A stretch of 52,894 nucleotides of DNA, taken from positions 1-52,894 of the forward strand of contig CAUJIP010000066.1 in NCBI GenBank assembly GCA_963205235.1, read 5' to 3'. The translations under genes and the position numbers were made by a program. This stretch comes from Pseudomonadota bacterium (GTDB taxonomy: Bacteria > Pseudomonadota > Alphaproteobacteria > Rhodobacterales > Rhodobacteraceae). Position 1 is the stretch's first letter. Each line of letters begins with the position of its first letter. This document shows, in pieces, positions 34,427-43,957 of the stretch. Under the pieces are notes generated by a model. The model had not been told where the DNA came from. It ran no database searches and saw only the letters and a list, made by a program, of their open reading frames with translations.

Positions 34427-35326
34427 CTATCGCGAATCGGCGGTGACGGAAACGATCCGCCCGGTCGTGACCAGCGTCACCCCGCCCAATGTAACCAGAA
34501 GCCCCAGCGCCATCACCCAGGTCAGGGGTTCACCAAACAGTGCCCAGGCCCAGATCATGGTGACGGGCGGGGACAGGTAGACCGTCGCCGAGACCAGTGC
34601 CGGGGGATAAAGCCGCAGGAAAAGGTAATAGATCAGCCAGCCGCCATAGGTCGCCAGCACGACCAGCCAGACCATGCCCAGCGCATAGCTGGCGGTCAGG
34701 TGCGGGAACAGCCCGCCCGACCAGACCGCGAAGGGCGCGAACATGACTGACGCCCACAGGCATTGCAGGCAAAGGCGCTGCGGGATGGTCAAGGGGACCG
34801 CGGCGCGGCGTTCCTGCAGGACGGTCGACAGGGCAAAGGCGAGCATGCCAAGGATCGGCAAGGCATAGGCGAGCGGTGGTGCCTCGCCCAGCGCCAAGGC
34901 ATCTGCCGAGATCAGAAGGACGCCTAGAAGGGCGACGACAGTGCCCAGCCATTGCCGCCCCGACAGCGCCTGCCCAAGGATCGGCGCGGACAGGACGGCG
35001 ATGCCCAGCGGCACAAGGTCAGCCATCAGTGCGACAAGGCCGGTCGGCACGCCCCGACCAATCGCCACCGCAAAGCCGCCCAGATACAGGAACATTCCCA
35101 TGAAGGCATAAAGCCCCTGTTCGGCAACGGCGCGAAAAGTGATCCGTGGCCCGCGCAGAAGGGCAAGCGGCAGAAGTGTCAGGCCCGAGAAGATGCTGCG
35201 CCCGAACAGGATCTGCGGCACGGTCGCACTGTCGGTGGCAAAGCGGATGCCGACGAAGCCGGAACTCCAGCAGATCACCAGCGCAGTGGCGAGGGTGACG
35301 AAGAGAAGGGGGGAAGGGCGCGGCAT
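34427..35326 (-). CDS. EamA/DMT-family exporter
   Basis: 299 residues with about ten hydrophobic helices in two EamA repeats (WSSGFVGIRFATDSAT in the first; AWALFGEPLTWVMALGLLVTLGGVTLV in the second). Members export metabolites or amino acids across the inner membrane. The substrate is unknown. It stands alone: the HxlR-type regulator upstream is on the same strand with a 93-nt gap, and it might control this gene. Confidence 0.92.
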   Translation of the reverse strand: MPRPSPLLFVTLATALVICWSSGFVGIRFATDSATVPQILFGRSIFSGLTLLPLALLRGPRITFRAVAEQGLYAFMGMFLYLGGFAVAIGRGVPTGLVALMADLVPLGIAVLSAPILGQALSGRQWLGTVVALLGVLLISADALALGEAPPLAYALPILGMLAFALSTVLQERRAAVPLTIPQRLCLQCLWASVMFAPFAVWSGGLFPHLTASYALGMVWLVVLATYGGWLIYYLFLRLYPPALVSATVYLSPPVTMIWAWALFGEPLTWVMALGLLVTLGGVTLVTTGRIVSVTADSR

Positions 35327-35419
35327 GGAAGCAAAGGCATAGGCTGAACCGGAAGGCCGGGCCTTATGTTGTCCGACCTGTGAGGATCGCGCAGCGACCG
35401 AATTCGGCCTCTTCGCCGT

Positions 35420-36133
35420 TTAAGATGCGGCGGCGGGCAACATGCGGATGCCGTCGACGGCAGAATAGTAGGATTGGGGCAGCCATTGCTGCATCGTGCG
35501 CTGCAGAACCGGATCACCGGAGACAAACATTCGTCCGGCCTCAATTTCCCGCGCGACGGTCGAGCGGCCGTAGAAGATGGCGACCAACGACACATTGGCC
35601 AGTTCGACGTAAAGATCGACGTCCAGATCGGGCATGGCAACGCAGACATCGCAGGGCGAACCGGGGTCTGCCAGAAGGTAGTAGGTCTTGTAGGGGTTGG
35701 GCTCTTCGGAAAAGTTGAACCGAACCACCACGCGACGTTGTGGGAGGAGTTCGGCGTTCAGGCTTTTTCCAAAGCCCCACATGATCCGCGCGACATCGCT
35801 GTTTGCCAGGGCGACATCGGCGTCAATGTTGCGTTGGGCCCAGATGCACAGCGCATCCATGGCCGGTTCAAGATCAATGGCCATCTGGGTTCTTACATAG
35901 TCGACCGTGCCCTTGGCGCGATCTTCCAGGCGTTCGACCAGACCCATCCGCTCCATCTCGGACAGGCGTTTGGACAGGACGCCGGGGGAGATGTTGCCCA
36001 CCGCGCGGCGCAAGTCGCTGAAGCGGGAATAGCCCGACCACATCTGGTTGAGGATCAGAAGCGTCCAGCGCGGTTCAAGTGCGTCGCAGGCCTTGGACAG
36101 GGCACAGATCGACCCATAGGGTTTTCCGGTCAT
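35420..36133 (-). CDS. HxlR-type winged-helix regulator with SCP-2-like C-terminal domain
   Basis: 237 residues. The N-terminal ~100 are an HxlR domain (CALSKACDALEPRWTLLILNQ, FSDLRRAVGNISPGVLSKRL, ERMGLVERL). The rest (~110-237) looks like a sterol-carrier/SCP-2-type small-molecule binding fold, an architecture known in HxlR regulators. It probably represses a nearby gene such as the EamA exporter, or itself. A dyad upstream (36182-36224) is a candidate operator. Confidence 0.88.
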   Translation of the reverse strand: MTGKPYGSICALSKACDALEPRWTLLILNQMWSGYSRFSDLRRAVGNISPGVLSKRLSEMERMGLVERLEDRAKGTVDYVRTQMAIDLEPAMDALCIWAQRNIDADVALANSDVARIMWGFGKSLNAELLPQRRVVVRFNFSEEPNPYKTYYLLADPGSPCDVCVAMPDLDVDLYVELANVSLVAIFYGRSTVAREIEAGRMFVSGDPVLQRTMQQWLPQSYYSAVDGIRMLPAAAS

Positions 36134-36181
36134 GGTCGGACCCTCCTGCAGGCGAATTTACCGGAAGGCGGGGCCGGCTGA

Positions 36182-36224
36182 CCAGTTCGAAAAGCGTAGC
36201 GGTTCCCTTCGGTTCCCGAACTGG
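36182..36224. promoter_or_regulatory. Candidate operator between the HxlR and DUF1127 genes
   Basis: CCAGTTCG (36182-36189) and CGAACTGG (36217-36224) are perfect inverted arms. Between them lies the direct repeat GGTTCCC-TTC-GGTTCCC (36201-36217). It sits 49 nt upstream of the regulator start and 63 nt before the divergent DUF1127 gene. Confidence 0.5.
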
Positions 36225-36286
36225 CTGGAGAATGGGGTCACAGCGCAGGATGTCGGTCAGACACATCACTCAAAGGAGGTTTCGTC

Positions 36287-36547
36287 ATGATCAGCAGCCG
36301 TTTCACGACCCCGACCGCAGGCGCAAGAGTCCGGACGTTGCAGTTGTTCCGTCCGACGCTTGACCTTTTGGCCGAGGTGCTGCGCCGCCGCCAGATCCGC
36401 CGCAGCTATGGCCGCATGTCTGGCGAAATGCTGCGGGACATCGGGCTAACCAGGTGGGACATCGAAGTTGCGTTGTCGCTGCCGCTGGAGAAAAGCGCGG
36501 CCGACGCGATTGCCAATGCAGCGGCGGGCGAAGCGGCCCGGTGGTAG
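36287..36547 (+). CDS. DUF1127-family small protein
   Basis: 86 residues. The Arg-rich core RRRQIRRSYGRMSGEMLRDIGLTRWDIE is the DUF1127 motif. Such proteins affect phosphate, carbon or RNA metabolism in alphaproteobacteria, with no known enzymatic activity. An excellent ribosome site (AAAGGAGG) lies 8 nt before the ATG. It is divergent from the HxlR gene. Confidence 0.9.
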   Translation: MISSRFTTPTAGARVRTLQLFRPTLDLLAEVLRRRQIRRSYGRMSGEMLRDIGLTRWDIEVALSLPLEKSAADAIANAAAGEAARW

Positions 36548-36574
36548 TCCGTTCAGCAGGGCATAGAACGAATG

Positions 36575-36606
36575 ACGCCCGGAAGCCTGTTCAGGCGACC
36601 GGGCGT
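36575..36606. terminator. Hairpin between convergent DUF1127 and trxA genes
   Basis: ACGCCCGG (36575-36582) pairs with CCGGGCGT (36599-36606), and GCCTG/CAGGC (36585-36596) forms an inner stem. No T-tract is visible on either strand, so it may act as a roadblock or 3'-end stabiliser. Confidence 0.6.
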
Positions 36607-36624
36607 GACGCGGTCGTCAAGCGA

Positions 36625-36951
36625 TCAGATCGCCGACTTGATCCAGTTTTCCAGCGCGGCCTTGGGGGCGGCGCCGACCTTGTTCGACACGACCTGACCG
36701 TCCTTGAACATGAACAAGGCCGGGATTCCGCGCACGCCCAGAACGGCGGGGCTGTCGGGGTTTTCGTCGACGTTGACCTTCACGATCTTGACCTGACCGG
36801 CATATTGCGCGGCAAGCTCTTCCAGCGCGGGGCCGATCTGGCGGCAGGGGCCACACCATTCGGCCCAGAAGTCCACGACGACCGGAATGGCCGATTTGCG
36901 GACTTCGGCATCGAAAGTGGCGTCGGTGACGGCGACGGTATTGGCGCCCAT
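36625..36951 (-). CDS. trxA: Thioredoxin
   Basis: A 108-residue classical thioredoxin with the active site WCGPC (C33, C36), the DFWAEW strand before it and the cis-proline in GIPALFMF. It reduces cytoplasmic protein disulfides. It lies 37 nt after addA on the same strand and may be read from the addAB transcript as well as its own promoter. Confidence 0.97.
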   Translation of the reverse strand: MGANTVAVTDATFDAEVRKSAIPVVVDFWAEWCGPCRQIGPALEELAAQYAGQVKIVKVNVDENPDSPAVLGVRGIPALFMFKDGQVVSNKVGAAPKAALENWIKSAI

Positions 36952-36988
36952 GATCGTATCTCCTGAGGGGAATTATCAGGAACAGAAG

Positions 36989-39900
36989 CTATGAAGCCGG
37001 GGCCGGAACGTCAAGGGCCAGAACCCAAGGGATCGTGGTTCGCAGGAAGGCCTGCCTCACCATCTCGGGATCAAGCGGCATCAGACGGGCAACGCGCGTC
37101 CACAGGACCGCCACTTCGATCCGCCGGTCGGGATAGATCGCTTGCAGCATATGCGCATAGGCCCCCAACTGGCGCAGGATGCCTTCCGGAACCTCGGCCG
37201 GCCCTTTCGGCACCACCGTGTTCGACTTGAAATCCACGATCAGCACACGGTCGCGCGACAGGACCAGCCGGTCCACCGTCCCTGCCAGCACCGTATCGCC
37301 CCAAGGGGCGGTCACGGCGACCTCGGCCAGGCCTGCGGCGAACAGGGGCGCAAGCTCGGGCGCGGATAGCACCGCCCGCGCCTCGGCCAGAAGGGTCGCG
37401 GCCAGGGCCTGATCCGGGATCAGTGCGCTTGCCAGCGCCGTCCAGTCCTGTTGCGCAACTTCCGGCAGTCGTTCCAGAAGCAGATGCAGCGCTGTTCCCC
37501 TTGCGCGGAGGTCAATCTCGGTCTCGACTTCGCCCGGAAGAGCCTTGGCCCCGCCAAGATCCGAGGGTGACAGAACGCGCAGGGTCCGTGCAACCTCGGG
37601 TGCCGGATGTTCGGCCCAATCCGGCAGAACAGGTGCCGACAGGCGCGCGTCAGCCGAGGTCAGAGGCCCCGGCCAGACCCCGACCGAATGCCGCAACACG
37701 CCACCATCCAGCGTTTCGGCCTGCGCGAGGGCGACCCCGGCGCGGATCAGGTTGTACCAGGCCCCGTCCTGCTTCATCTCGCCCTTGCCGGCCACGACCA
37801 GCCAGGTCCGCGCCCGTGTCATCGCGACATACAGGAGCCGCAGCCGTTCCGCCGCTTCGCGCGCCTGACGGGCGGTGCGGGCGGTCGAGATGAGGGCCGG
37901 GCTTTCCTCTTGGCGGACCCTCCAGACTGCCGCGCCATCGCCCAACCGGTAAAGTTCGTCCCGGTCCTGCGGCTTTCGATCACCGGTATCGGCAAGGATC
38001 ACCACGTCCGCCTCAAGCCCCTTGGCCCCGTGTACCGTCATCACCCGGATCTGGTCGCCAGCGGCGTCAAGCTGGCGCTTGACCTCGATATCATCGGTCT
38101 CGATCCAGGCGAGGAAGCCGGTCAGGCTGGGCACTTCGGACGTTTCATAGGACAGCGCCTGACCCAGAAGTTCGTCAATCCCGTCTTCGGCTTCGGGCCC
38201 CAGCCGCGCCAGCAGTTTCCGTCGCCCGTCATGGCGGTAAAGCACCCGCTCGATCAGGTCATAAGGCCGCAGAAAATCGGCCTGCCCGCGCAGATCGTTC
38301 AGGAAATCCAGCGTTTCGGGATGGGTGGCGTCATTGCGCAAGACCTCCCACAGATAACCGCGACGCCCCTGCGCCAGCCGGTAAAGGTCGGCCTCGCTCC
38401 AGCCGCAGAGGGGCGAGCGCAGGACGGCGGCAAGCGACAGGTCATCCTCGGGGGTGTTCAGGAATGACAGCAGCGCCGCCAGATCCTTGACCGCAAGTTC
38501 CGCACCAAGCTTGAGCCGGTCCGCCCCTGCGATGGGCAGGTTCAGCTTCTTGCACGCGCGGATAATCTCGTGGAACAGCGCCGACCGCCGCTGCACAAGG
38601 AACAGCACATCGCCATAGCGCATCGGTCGTGCAGTGACGCCGTCTTTCGGGACCTGCGGCAGTTGCACCCCGGCCAGCACCTGATCGCGCACCCATTCCG
38701 CAAGCATCCGCGCCAGCACGACATCGGCATTTTCGGGGTTCGGGCGGTCGACCGGCGTATGCCAGGGTTCCGGCGCGGGCTTTTCCGGGCTTTCCACCAC
38801 GGGCCAGACCTCGACCCGGCCCGGCAGGGATTCATGATAGGCCACATGGCGTGCCTCGCCGCCCAAGGCGTCAAGGTTCGGCCCCCGGAAGGTTGCGTCC
38901 ACCACATTCAGGATCGCCGCCGAGGACCGGAAGGAATGCGCCAGCACCTTGTCAACCAAGGGCTCGCCCCCGGCCAACCGTTCGGCAAAAAGCTTTCGCT
39001 TCTGGTCAAAGGCCGCGACATCCGCGCCCTGGAAGGAATAGATCGACTGCTTCTTGTCGCCGACAACAAACAGCGTCCGGCTGCGGTTGCTTGCCCCCTG
39101 ACCCGAGATGAGTTCCGAGGCGAGGCTTTCGATCAATTGCCACTGTTCGGGGCTTGTGTCCTGCGCCTCGTCCACCAGAATATGGTCGATCCCGCCATCC
39201 AGCCGATACAGAACCCAGGCCGCCCGCCCCGGATCGGTCAGCAATGTCCTTGCCCGTTCAATCAGGTCTTCGAAATCCAGCTGCCCCCGCGCCGCCTTGC
39301 GCGCCGCATAGATCGGCAGGAAAGCCCCCGCGAACTGATGCAGCGCCAAGGTCTTTTCGGCGGCGGAAAGGGCGAGACGGCGCTGTCGGGCGGTTTCCAC
39401 CCTGGCCATCAGGTTGTTGAGCCGGTCGGTCAGATCATGCAGCTTCTTGCGCGTATCCTGGGTTGGGAAATCGCCGATCTTTGCGGTAAAGCTTCGTTCC
39501 GGAGTTTTTTTCGACACCCCAAGCAGAAAAACATCTTCCAATATCTCGAGCGCGGCCAAGTCGGGCACTGAGAAAGGCACCTTCTTAAGCTTGCTGGCTG
39601 CCTTCACGTCATTGCTGGACCCTGCGGCGATGATGCTGATGACTTCGGGCATCCATTGCCCCTCATCGCCCAGAAACACGTCCGCCAATACATCTGCCGC
39701 GCTGAATTCTGAGGGCAACCCGAACCGCGCCCAGATCTGCGACTCGGTCAAGGGTGGGCTGAAGCTGGCCCGGTGCCGCGACACCTGTTCGACGAAACCG
39801 GCGAAATCCTCGCCCGAATGCACCTCGGTCAGGCGGCGCACGGCGGCCGGGGCCAGACGGTCGGCCATTTCCTCGACGATCTCGGCCCGCATCAGTTTTG

Positions 39901-40351
39901 CCGCCCGGTCTTCCATCTCGGTAAAGCCCGGCGGCACCCCTGCTTCCAGCGGAAAGCGGCGCAGAAGGCTGGCGCAGAAGCTGTGAATCGTCTGGATGCG
40001 CAGGCCACCCGGCGTTTCGATTGCACGGGCGAAAAGCTGGCGGGCGCGGGACAGGCGCTGGGCCGACAGGTCCAGTTCACCCAAATCCACCAGATCACGG
40101 CGCAAGTCATCGTCGGGCTTCATCGCCCATCGACCCAGCCTCTGGAACAGGCGGTTCTGCATCTCGGACGCGGCGGCCTTGGTATAGGTCAGACACAGCA
40201 CATGCTGCGGTTCGACCCCGTTCAGCAGCAGCCGCGCCACCCGGTCGGTCAGGACGCGGGTCTTGCCGGAACCGGCATTCGCCGACAGCCAGGTGTTGCG
40301 TTCCGGGTGCGCCGCCTCGGTCTGCGCGAGAAAGGCCGGAGTGATGGTCAT
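36989..40351 (-). CDS. addA: Double-strand break repair helicase-nuclease AddA
   Basis: 1120 residues. Walker A is ANAGSGKT (24-31), with the UvrD-type motifs LTYTKAAASEM, HILVDEAQDTSPEQW, GDKKQSIYSFQGAD and VMTVHGAKGLEADVV. The C-terminal RecB-like nuclease block contains RGTALHLLLERLP and the catalytic VDFKSN. With AddB it resects DNA ends for RecA loading. The start overlaps the addB stop by 4 nt, so the subunits are made together. Confidence 0.97.
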   Translation of the reverse strand: MTITPAFLAQTEAAHPERNTWLSANAGSGKTRVLTDRVARLLLNGVEPQHVLCLTYTKAAASEMQNRLFQRLGRWAMKPDDDLRRDLVDLGELDLSAQRLSRARQLFARAIETPGGLRIQTIHSFCASLLRRFPLEAGVPPGFTEMEDRAAKLMRAEIVEEMADRLAPAAVRRLTEVHSGEDFAGFVEQVSRHRASFSPPLTESQIWARFGLPSEFSAADVLADVFLGDEGQWMPEVISIIAAGSSNDVKAASKLKKVPFSVPDLAALEILEDVFLLGVSKKTPERSFTAKIGDFPTQDTRKKLHDLTDRLNNLMARVETARQRRLALSAAEKTLALHQFAGAFLPIYAARKAARGQLDFEDLIERARTLLTDPGRAAWVLYRLDGGIDHILVDEAQDTSPEQWQLIESLASELISGQGASNRSRTLFVVGDKKQSIYSFQGADVAAFDQKRKLFAERLAGGEPLVDKVLAHSFRSSAAILNVVDATFRGPNLDALGGEARHVAYHESLPGRVEVWPVVESPEKPAPEPWHTPVDRPNPENADVVLARMLAEWVRDQVLAGVQLPQVPKDGVTARPMRYGDVLFLVQRRSALFHEIIRACKKLNLPIAGADRLKLGAELAVKDLAALLSFLNTPEDDLSLAAVLRSPLCGWSEADLYRLAQGRRGYLWEVLRNDATHPETLDFLNDLRGQADFLRPYDLIERVLYRHDGRRKLLARLGPEAEDGIDELLGQALSYETSEVPSLTGFLAWIETDDIEVKRQLDAAGDQIRVMTVHGAKGLEADVVILADTGDRKPQDRDELYRLGDGAAVWRVRQEESPALISTARTARQAREAAERLRLLYVAMTRARTWLVVAGKGEMKQDGAWYNLIRAGVALAQAETLDGGVLRHSVGVWPGPLTSADARLSAPVLPDWAEHPAPEVARTLRVLSPSDLGGAKALPGEVETEIDLRARGTALHLLLERLPEVAQQDWTALASALIPDQALAATLLAEARAVLSAPELAPLFAAGLAEVAVTAPWGDTVLAGTVDRLVLSRDRVLIVDFKSNTVVPKGPAEVPEGILRQLGAYAHMLQAIYPDRRIEVAVLWTRVARLMPLDPEMVRQAFLRTTIPWVLALDVPAPAS

Positions 40352-43260
40352 GCCAGATCCTCGGGCGTGACAGCCGCGGTTTCATCCCATTCGCCATAGC
40401 GCGACAGGTGGTCATAGTCCGATACGTCGCTGTCCTTGGCCATCGCCGCGCGGGCCGAATAGCCACGGGAGGGGCGGGCATAGGCGGCGATCAGGTCCTT
40501 GAATTCCTCCCACACTCTGGCCACTTCGCCGGGTTCAAGATCGACAGGGCTGACCTTGAAATCCGCCTTCACCCCGACATAGGCCAGCTTTGCCACTTCG
40601 GCCAGCGGCAGGCCTGCAAAGGCGCCGTTCTCGGCCATGGCGGCGGCAAGATAGAGCTGCCGGTCGAAATGCTTTTGCTGTTCCGCCGATGGTGGCGCGC
40701 CGGTCTTGTAGTCGATGATCAACAGCCGCCCGTCGTCCAGCATGTCGATGCGGTCGGGCTTGCCCTTCAGGGTGAAGTCCTGGCCTTGCAAGGTAACCGC
40801 ACCCCGTTCTTCGACCAGCACCGGCTTGCCGCCCGTATCGGCGCTGAAGGCCAGAAAGCCCGGCGCGGCCTTTTCGATCCGCGCCCGCCAGATGGCCCGC
40901 GCCAGGGGCCACGCAACCTCGGCCTCAAGCACGCGGTCGGCGATGGACATCAGTGCCGCCTCGCCGCCTTCACCTTCGCGCAGATAGGTTTCAAGGATCT
41001 TGTGCAGGACCGTCCCACGGAGCCTTGGGTCGGCTTCGGGGCGCAGGGGGTCAAGCGGGGCAAGCTTCAGGATATGCTTGGCATAGATCGCATAGGGGTC
41101 GCGGATCAGCTTCTGGATTTCCGTGATCGAAAGCTGTCGTGGCCGCACCGCCACCGGAGGACGTGGCGAGGGGCGGATGGCCGCCGCAACCTGCGCCTTT
41201 GGCGCGGCATAGGCCTCGGCCATGGTCAGCCAGTGCTTGCCCCGGTCGCGCATCGTCTTCAGCGCATCGGGCCCGCCCCGCCCCGGCAGACCCTCCATCA
41301 GGTTCACCAGCCGGTTCACCCAGCGCGAGGGCACGGTCTGCGCCTCGGCCCCGCGGATCGACCGGCTTAGCACGACCGATGGCGCGGCGATCCCCTGCTG
41401 GAAATCATGCGCCGACAGCCCGATCTTGCGTTCCGGCAGCAACAGCCCCGCCGCCTTGCGCATCGCCCGGTTCAGCCAGGGGTCGGGCGGCGGGGCGGCG
41501 GGCCAGATACCGTCGTTCAACCCGCCCAGAATCACCAGATCGGCCCCCTGAACCCGCGCTTCCAGCGTGCCCCGGATCATGATCGCCGGATGCAGCGCCT
41601 CGGCCTCACGCACTTCGCCCTTGTCGAGGATCGAGCGGAAGAGGCTGGCGTAGTCGCCGGGCGACATGACGCCCCCCGCATCGGCCACATCCTGCAAGCC
41701 CTGAACCGCCTCGCGCGCCTTGATGCCTGCTTCCTTTTCCCACAAGGCACCGCTGCCAGTTTCGGCAAAGCCGCGCGCCAAAGCCTCGGTCAGGGCCAGA
41801 TGTCGCGACAGGAACCCGGTCAGGGGTTGATCGGCCATGGCCTCTTGCCCACACAGTGTCTGACCAAGGATCGCAGCCCAGCGCGTGGCCCCGGCAAGAC
41901 GCGACTTTGCCGCCCAATCCGCCAGACTTTCGGCGGTGGGAAAGACCGGACCATGCCGCCGCAAGTGCAGTTCATATTCGTGCGACAGGATCAGATGTTG
42001 CCCGCGCCCGAACTCTGCGCCTTCCCCGGTGAAGGCCAGGGGATGCTTGATCACGGCAAGGGCTGCATCGACCGTCAGCCTTTGCCCGAACAGGCCCGCC
42101 ACCTGCCGCAGCAACCGGCCGGGAGCCGACAGGGCCAGCGGTTTGCCCGCCGAATCGTCGGGCCTGATCCCCCAGCGGTCCAGCGCCGCCGTCACCCGCC
42201 GCGTCAGGTTGCGGTCAGGGGTGATCAGTGCGGCGGGCGTCCCGGTTTCGGCCGCCTCGCGCAGGATCAGGGCAATCGCCAAGGCCTCGGCCCGTTCGCC
42301 CGGTGCTTCGATCAGCGTCAGCCCTTCGGTCGCCGGACCAAGATCGGGCAGGTTTGGCCCTTCGTCCAGCCATTGGTCGGTGATCGGCGCGGGCCGCAGC
42401 GCCAGAGACAGGAGCTTGTTGCGGTCCGCCGAAGGTGCGGGAACGGTGGTCCAGGGTTGCACCGCGCCGCGCCCGATGCCCAACCCCTCCATCAGCCGAC
42501 GAAAGCGGTATTGTGGATGATCTTCCGCCGTCAGCGCGTCGTCCATGCTGTCCCAGACCTGATCCGGCAGGTCGAAGTCGAACCCCGGCAGCACAACCGC
42601 CCCCTGTGGCAGCCGCGCCACCGCCAGCATCAGAAGGGCAGTCGTTCCCCGCGATCCGGTCGATCCCGCCACGATCACCGGCCCCTTGGGTGGCGCAGTG
42701 GCCCAGGTCTCGGTCAGGTCCAGGACCAGCCGCCGCAGCCGACCTTCGGCATCCGGGGCATCGCCTTTCAGCGCCTCGGCCACGATGCCAAGAAAGGCCT
42801 GCGTCCGTGCCCAGTGGCCGGAATGTTCGGCCACATCCAGCGCGGCGATCCGGTCGGGGGTGACCCCTTCGCCCTGCATCTCCTCCATCAGGCTGGCCAG
42901 GCTTTCGGCCAGATCGAACAGCGCGGCGCGGGGGAAATCGGTGATCCCGGTCTGCAACAACCCGTCCAGCAACTGCGCCAGTTCCAGCCTCCGTCGCAAC
43001 GGCTGCGCCGGGGGAGGGGGCGGTAGAGCGGTCAGCCGGTCAACCTCGGTCACCAGCAAGAGGCGGGGCAGAAACCGCGCGCCCCGCGCCTGAAACTGCG
43101 CCTTGACCCGTTCGCGCATCCTTTGCGTGTTCAGGATCAGCGTGACCCGCGCCATGTCTTCCGGGGCGCTGGTGCCGAACCGGTCCAGAAGGCCCGTGAC
43201 AAGCTCATCCGGGAAATCCACCCCGGGGGGCAAGGCGAAAAGGTTTGGCGCTTCAATCAT
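40348..43260 (-). CDS. addB: Double-strand break repair protein AddB
   Basis: 970 residues from ATG 43260. The helicase-like N-terminal and middle parts (LPRLLLVTEVDRL, LVILGGLNDGIWPAAPPPDPWLNRAMR) lead into a C-terminal RecB-type nuclease domain (RLRGTVLHKILETYL, then LLIIDYKTGAPPS). I see no intact Walker A near the N-terminus, consistent with the alphaproteobacterial AddB type. The start overlaps the murU stop by 8 nt. It is coupled to addA. Confidence 0.95.
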   Translation of the reverse strand: MIEAPNLFALPPGVDFPDELVTGLLDRFGTSAPEDMARVTLILNTQRMRERVKAQFQARGARFLPRLLLVTEVDRLTALPPPPPAQPLRRRLELAQLLDGLLQTGITDFPRAALFDLAESLASLMEEMQGEGVTPDRIAALDVAEHSGHWARTQAFLGIVAEALKGDAPDAEGRLRRLVLDLTETWATAPPKGPVIVAGSTGSRGTTALLMLAVARLPQGAVVLPGFDFDLPDQVWDSMDDALTAEDHPQYRFRRLMEGLGIGRGAVQPWTTVPAPSADRNKLLSLALRPAPITDQWLDEGPNLPDLGPATEGLTLIEAPGERAEALAIALILREAAETGTPAALITPDRNLTRRVTAALDRWGIRPDDSAGKPLALSAPGRLLRQVAGLFGQRLTVDAALAVIKHPLAFTGEGAEFGRGQHLILSHEYELHLRRHGPVFPTAESLADWAAKSRLAGATRWAAILGQTLCGQEAMADQPLTGFLSRHLALTEALARGFAETGSGALWEKEAGIKAREAVQGLQDVADAGGVMSPGDYASLFRSILDKGEVREAEALHPAIMIRGTLEARVQGADLVILGGLNDGIWPAAPPPDPWLNRAMRKAAGLLLPERKIGLSAHDFQQGIAAPSVVLSRSIRGAEAQTVPSRWVNRLVNLMEGLPGRGGPDALKTMRDRGKHWLTMAEAYAAPKAQVAAAIRPSPRPPVAVRPRQLSITEIQKLIRDPYAIYAKHILKLAPLDPLRPEADPRLRGTVLHKILETYLREGEGGEAALMSIADRVLEAEVAWPLARAIWRARIEKAAPGFLAFSADTGGKPVLVEERGAVTLQGQDFTLKGKPDRIDMLDDGRLLIIDYKTGAPPSAEQQKHFDRQLYLAAAMAENGAFAGLPLAEVAKLAYVGVKADFKVSPVDLEPGEVARVWEEFKDLIAAYARPSRGYSARAAMAKDSDVSDYDHLSRYGEWDETAAVTPEDLA

Positions 43261-43957
43261 GTCTGGCAGAGTGAAGCAGAGCCTCTGCCTGAGCAATCCC
43301 TTCCGGATGCCCCACGTCGCACCATTTGCCCTGATGCAGCGCGCCAAAGGCAGTGCCTGCCGCGATCATGTCGTTCCACGGACGGTTCAGCGAAAAGACC
43401 GGATCGGGAATGGTGGCAAGGCGGGCAGGGTCGATGATCGAGGCGCCAAGATAGACCTGATCCTCCCCGCCCAGTCCGCGCGCAATTCGCCCCTGATCGT
43501 CCAGGCTGAAATCACCCTTCACCCCCGGCCCCCGCGCCTGATCCGCCGAAAGCAGAAGCAAAAGCGTCTCCATCCGGGCCGTGTTCCAGGCTTGGGCCAG
43601 TTCGAGAAGCGGATTCTTTCCCGTCCAGATCGCGTCACTGTTCAGAACCGCCACCGGCCCCGGCCCCAAAAGCGGCAGCGCGGCCTTCAGACCGCCGCCG
43701 GTTTCCAGAATGGTGCCCGGTTCGGGGCTGATGAGAACGCCGGAGCCTTGCAGATACGCGGTCATCTGGTCCGCCCGGTAATGGGTGTTGACGACGATCC
43801 GCCGCACCCCCGCCGCGCGAGCCAGATCAAGCGCGTGGTCGATCAATGCCCGCCCGGCCACCGGGACCAGGGGCTTTGGCCGGTCAGCCGTCAAGTGCCG
43901 CATCCGGGTGCCGAACCCGGCGGCAAAGATCATCAGCGGGAAGGGGAAGTCGGGCAT
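43253..43957 (-). CDS. murU: N-acetylmuramate-1-phosphate uridylyltransferase MurU
   Basis: 234 residues from ATG 43957. The nucleotidyltransferase signature is MIFAAGFGTRMRHLTADRPKPL, with LNSDAIW as the metal/nucleotide block and KWCDVGHPEG near the end. It makes UDP-MurNAc from MurNAc-1-P in the fosfomycin-bypass peptidoglycan recycling route. The start lies 25 nt inside the end of the amgK gene. The neighbour AmgK makes its substrate. A mannose-1-phosphate guanylyltransferase would look similar; the pairing with AmgK favours MurU. Confidence 0.88.
   Translation of the reverse strand: MPDFPFPLMIFAAGFGTRMRHLTADRPKPLVPVAGRALIDHALDLARAAGVRRIVVNTHYRADQMTAYLQGSGVLISPEPGTILETGGGLKAALPLLGPGPVAVLNSDAIWTGKNPLLELAQAWNTARMETLLLLLSADQARGPGVKGDFSLDDQGRIARGLGGEDQVYLGASIIDPARLATIPDPVFSLNRPWNDMIAAGTAFGALHQGKWCDVGHPEGIAQAEALLHSARHD

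Noticed and set aside
34258-34446. 62-codon + strand ORF upstream of pnp
   Set aside because: No recognisable sequence or convincing ribosome site, and its end overlaps the EamA gene.
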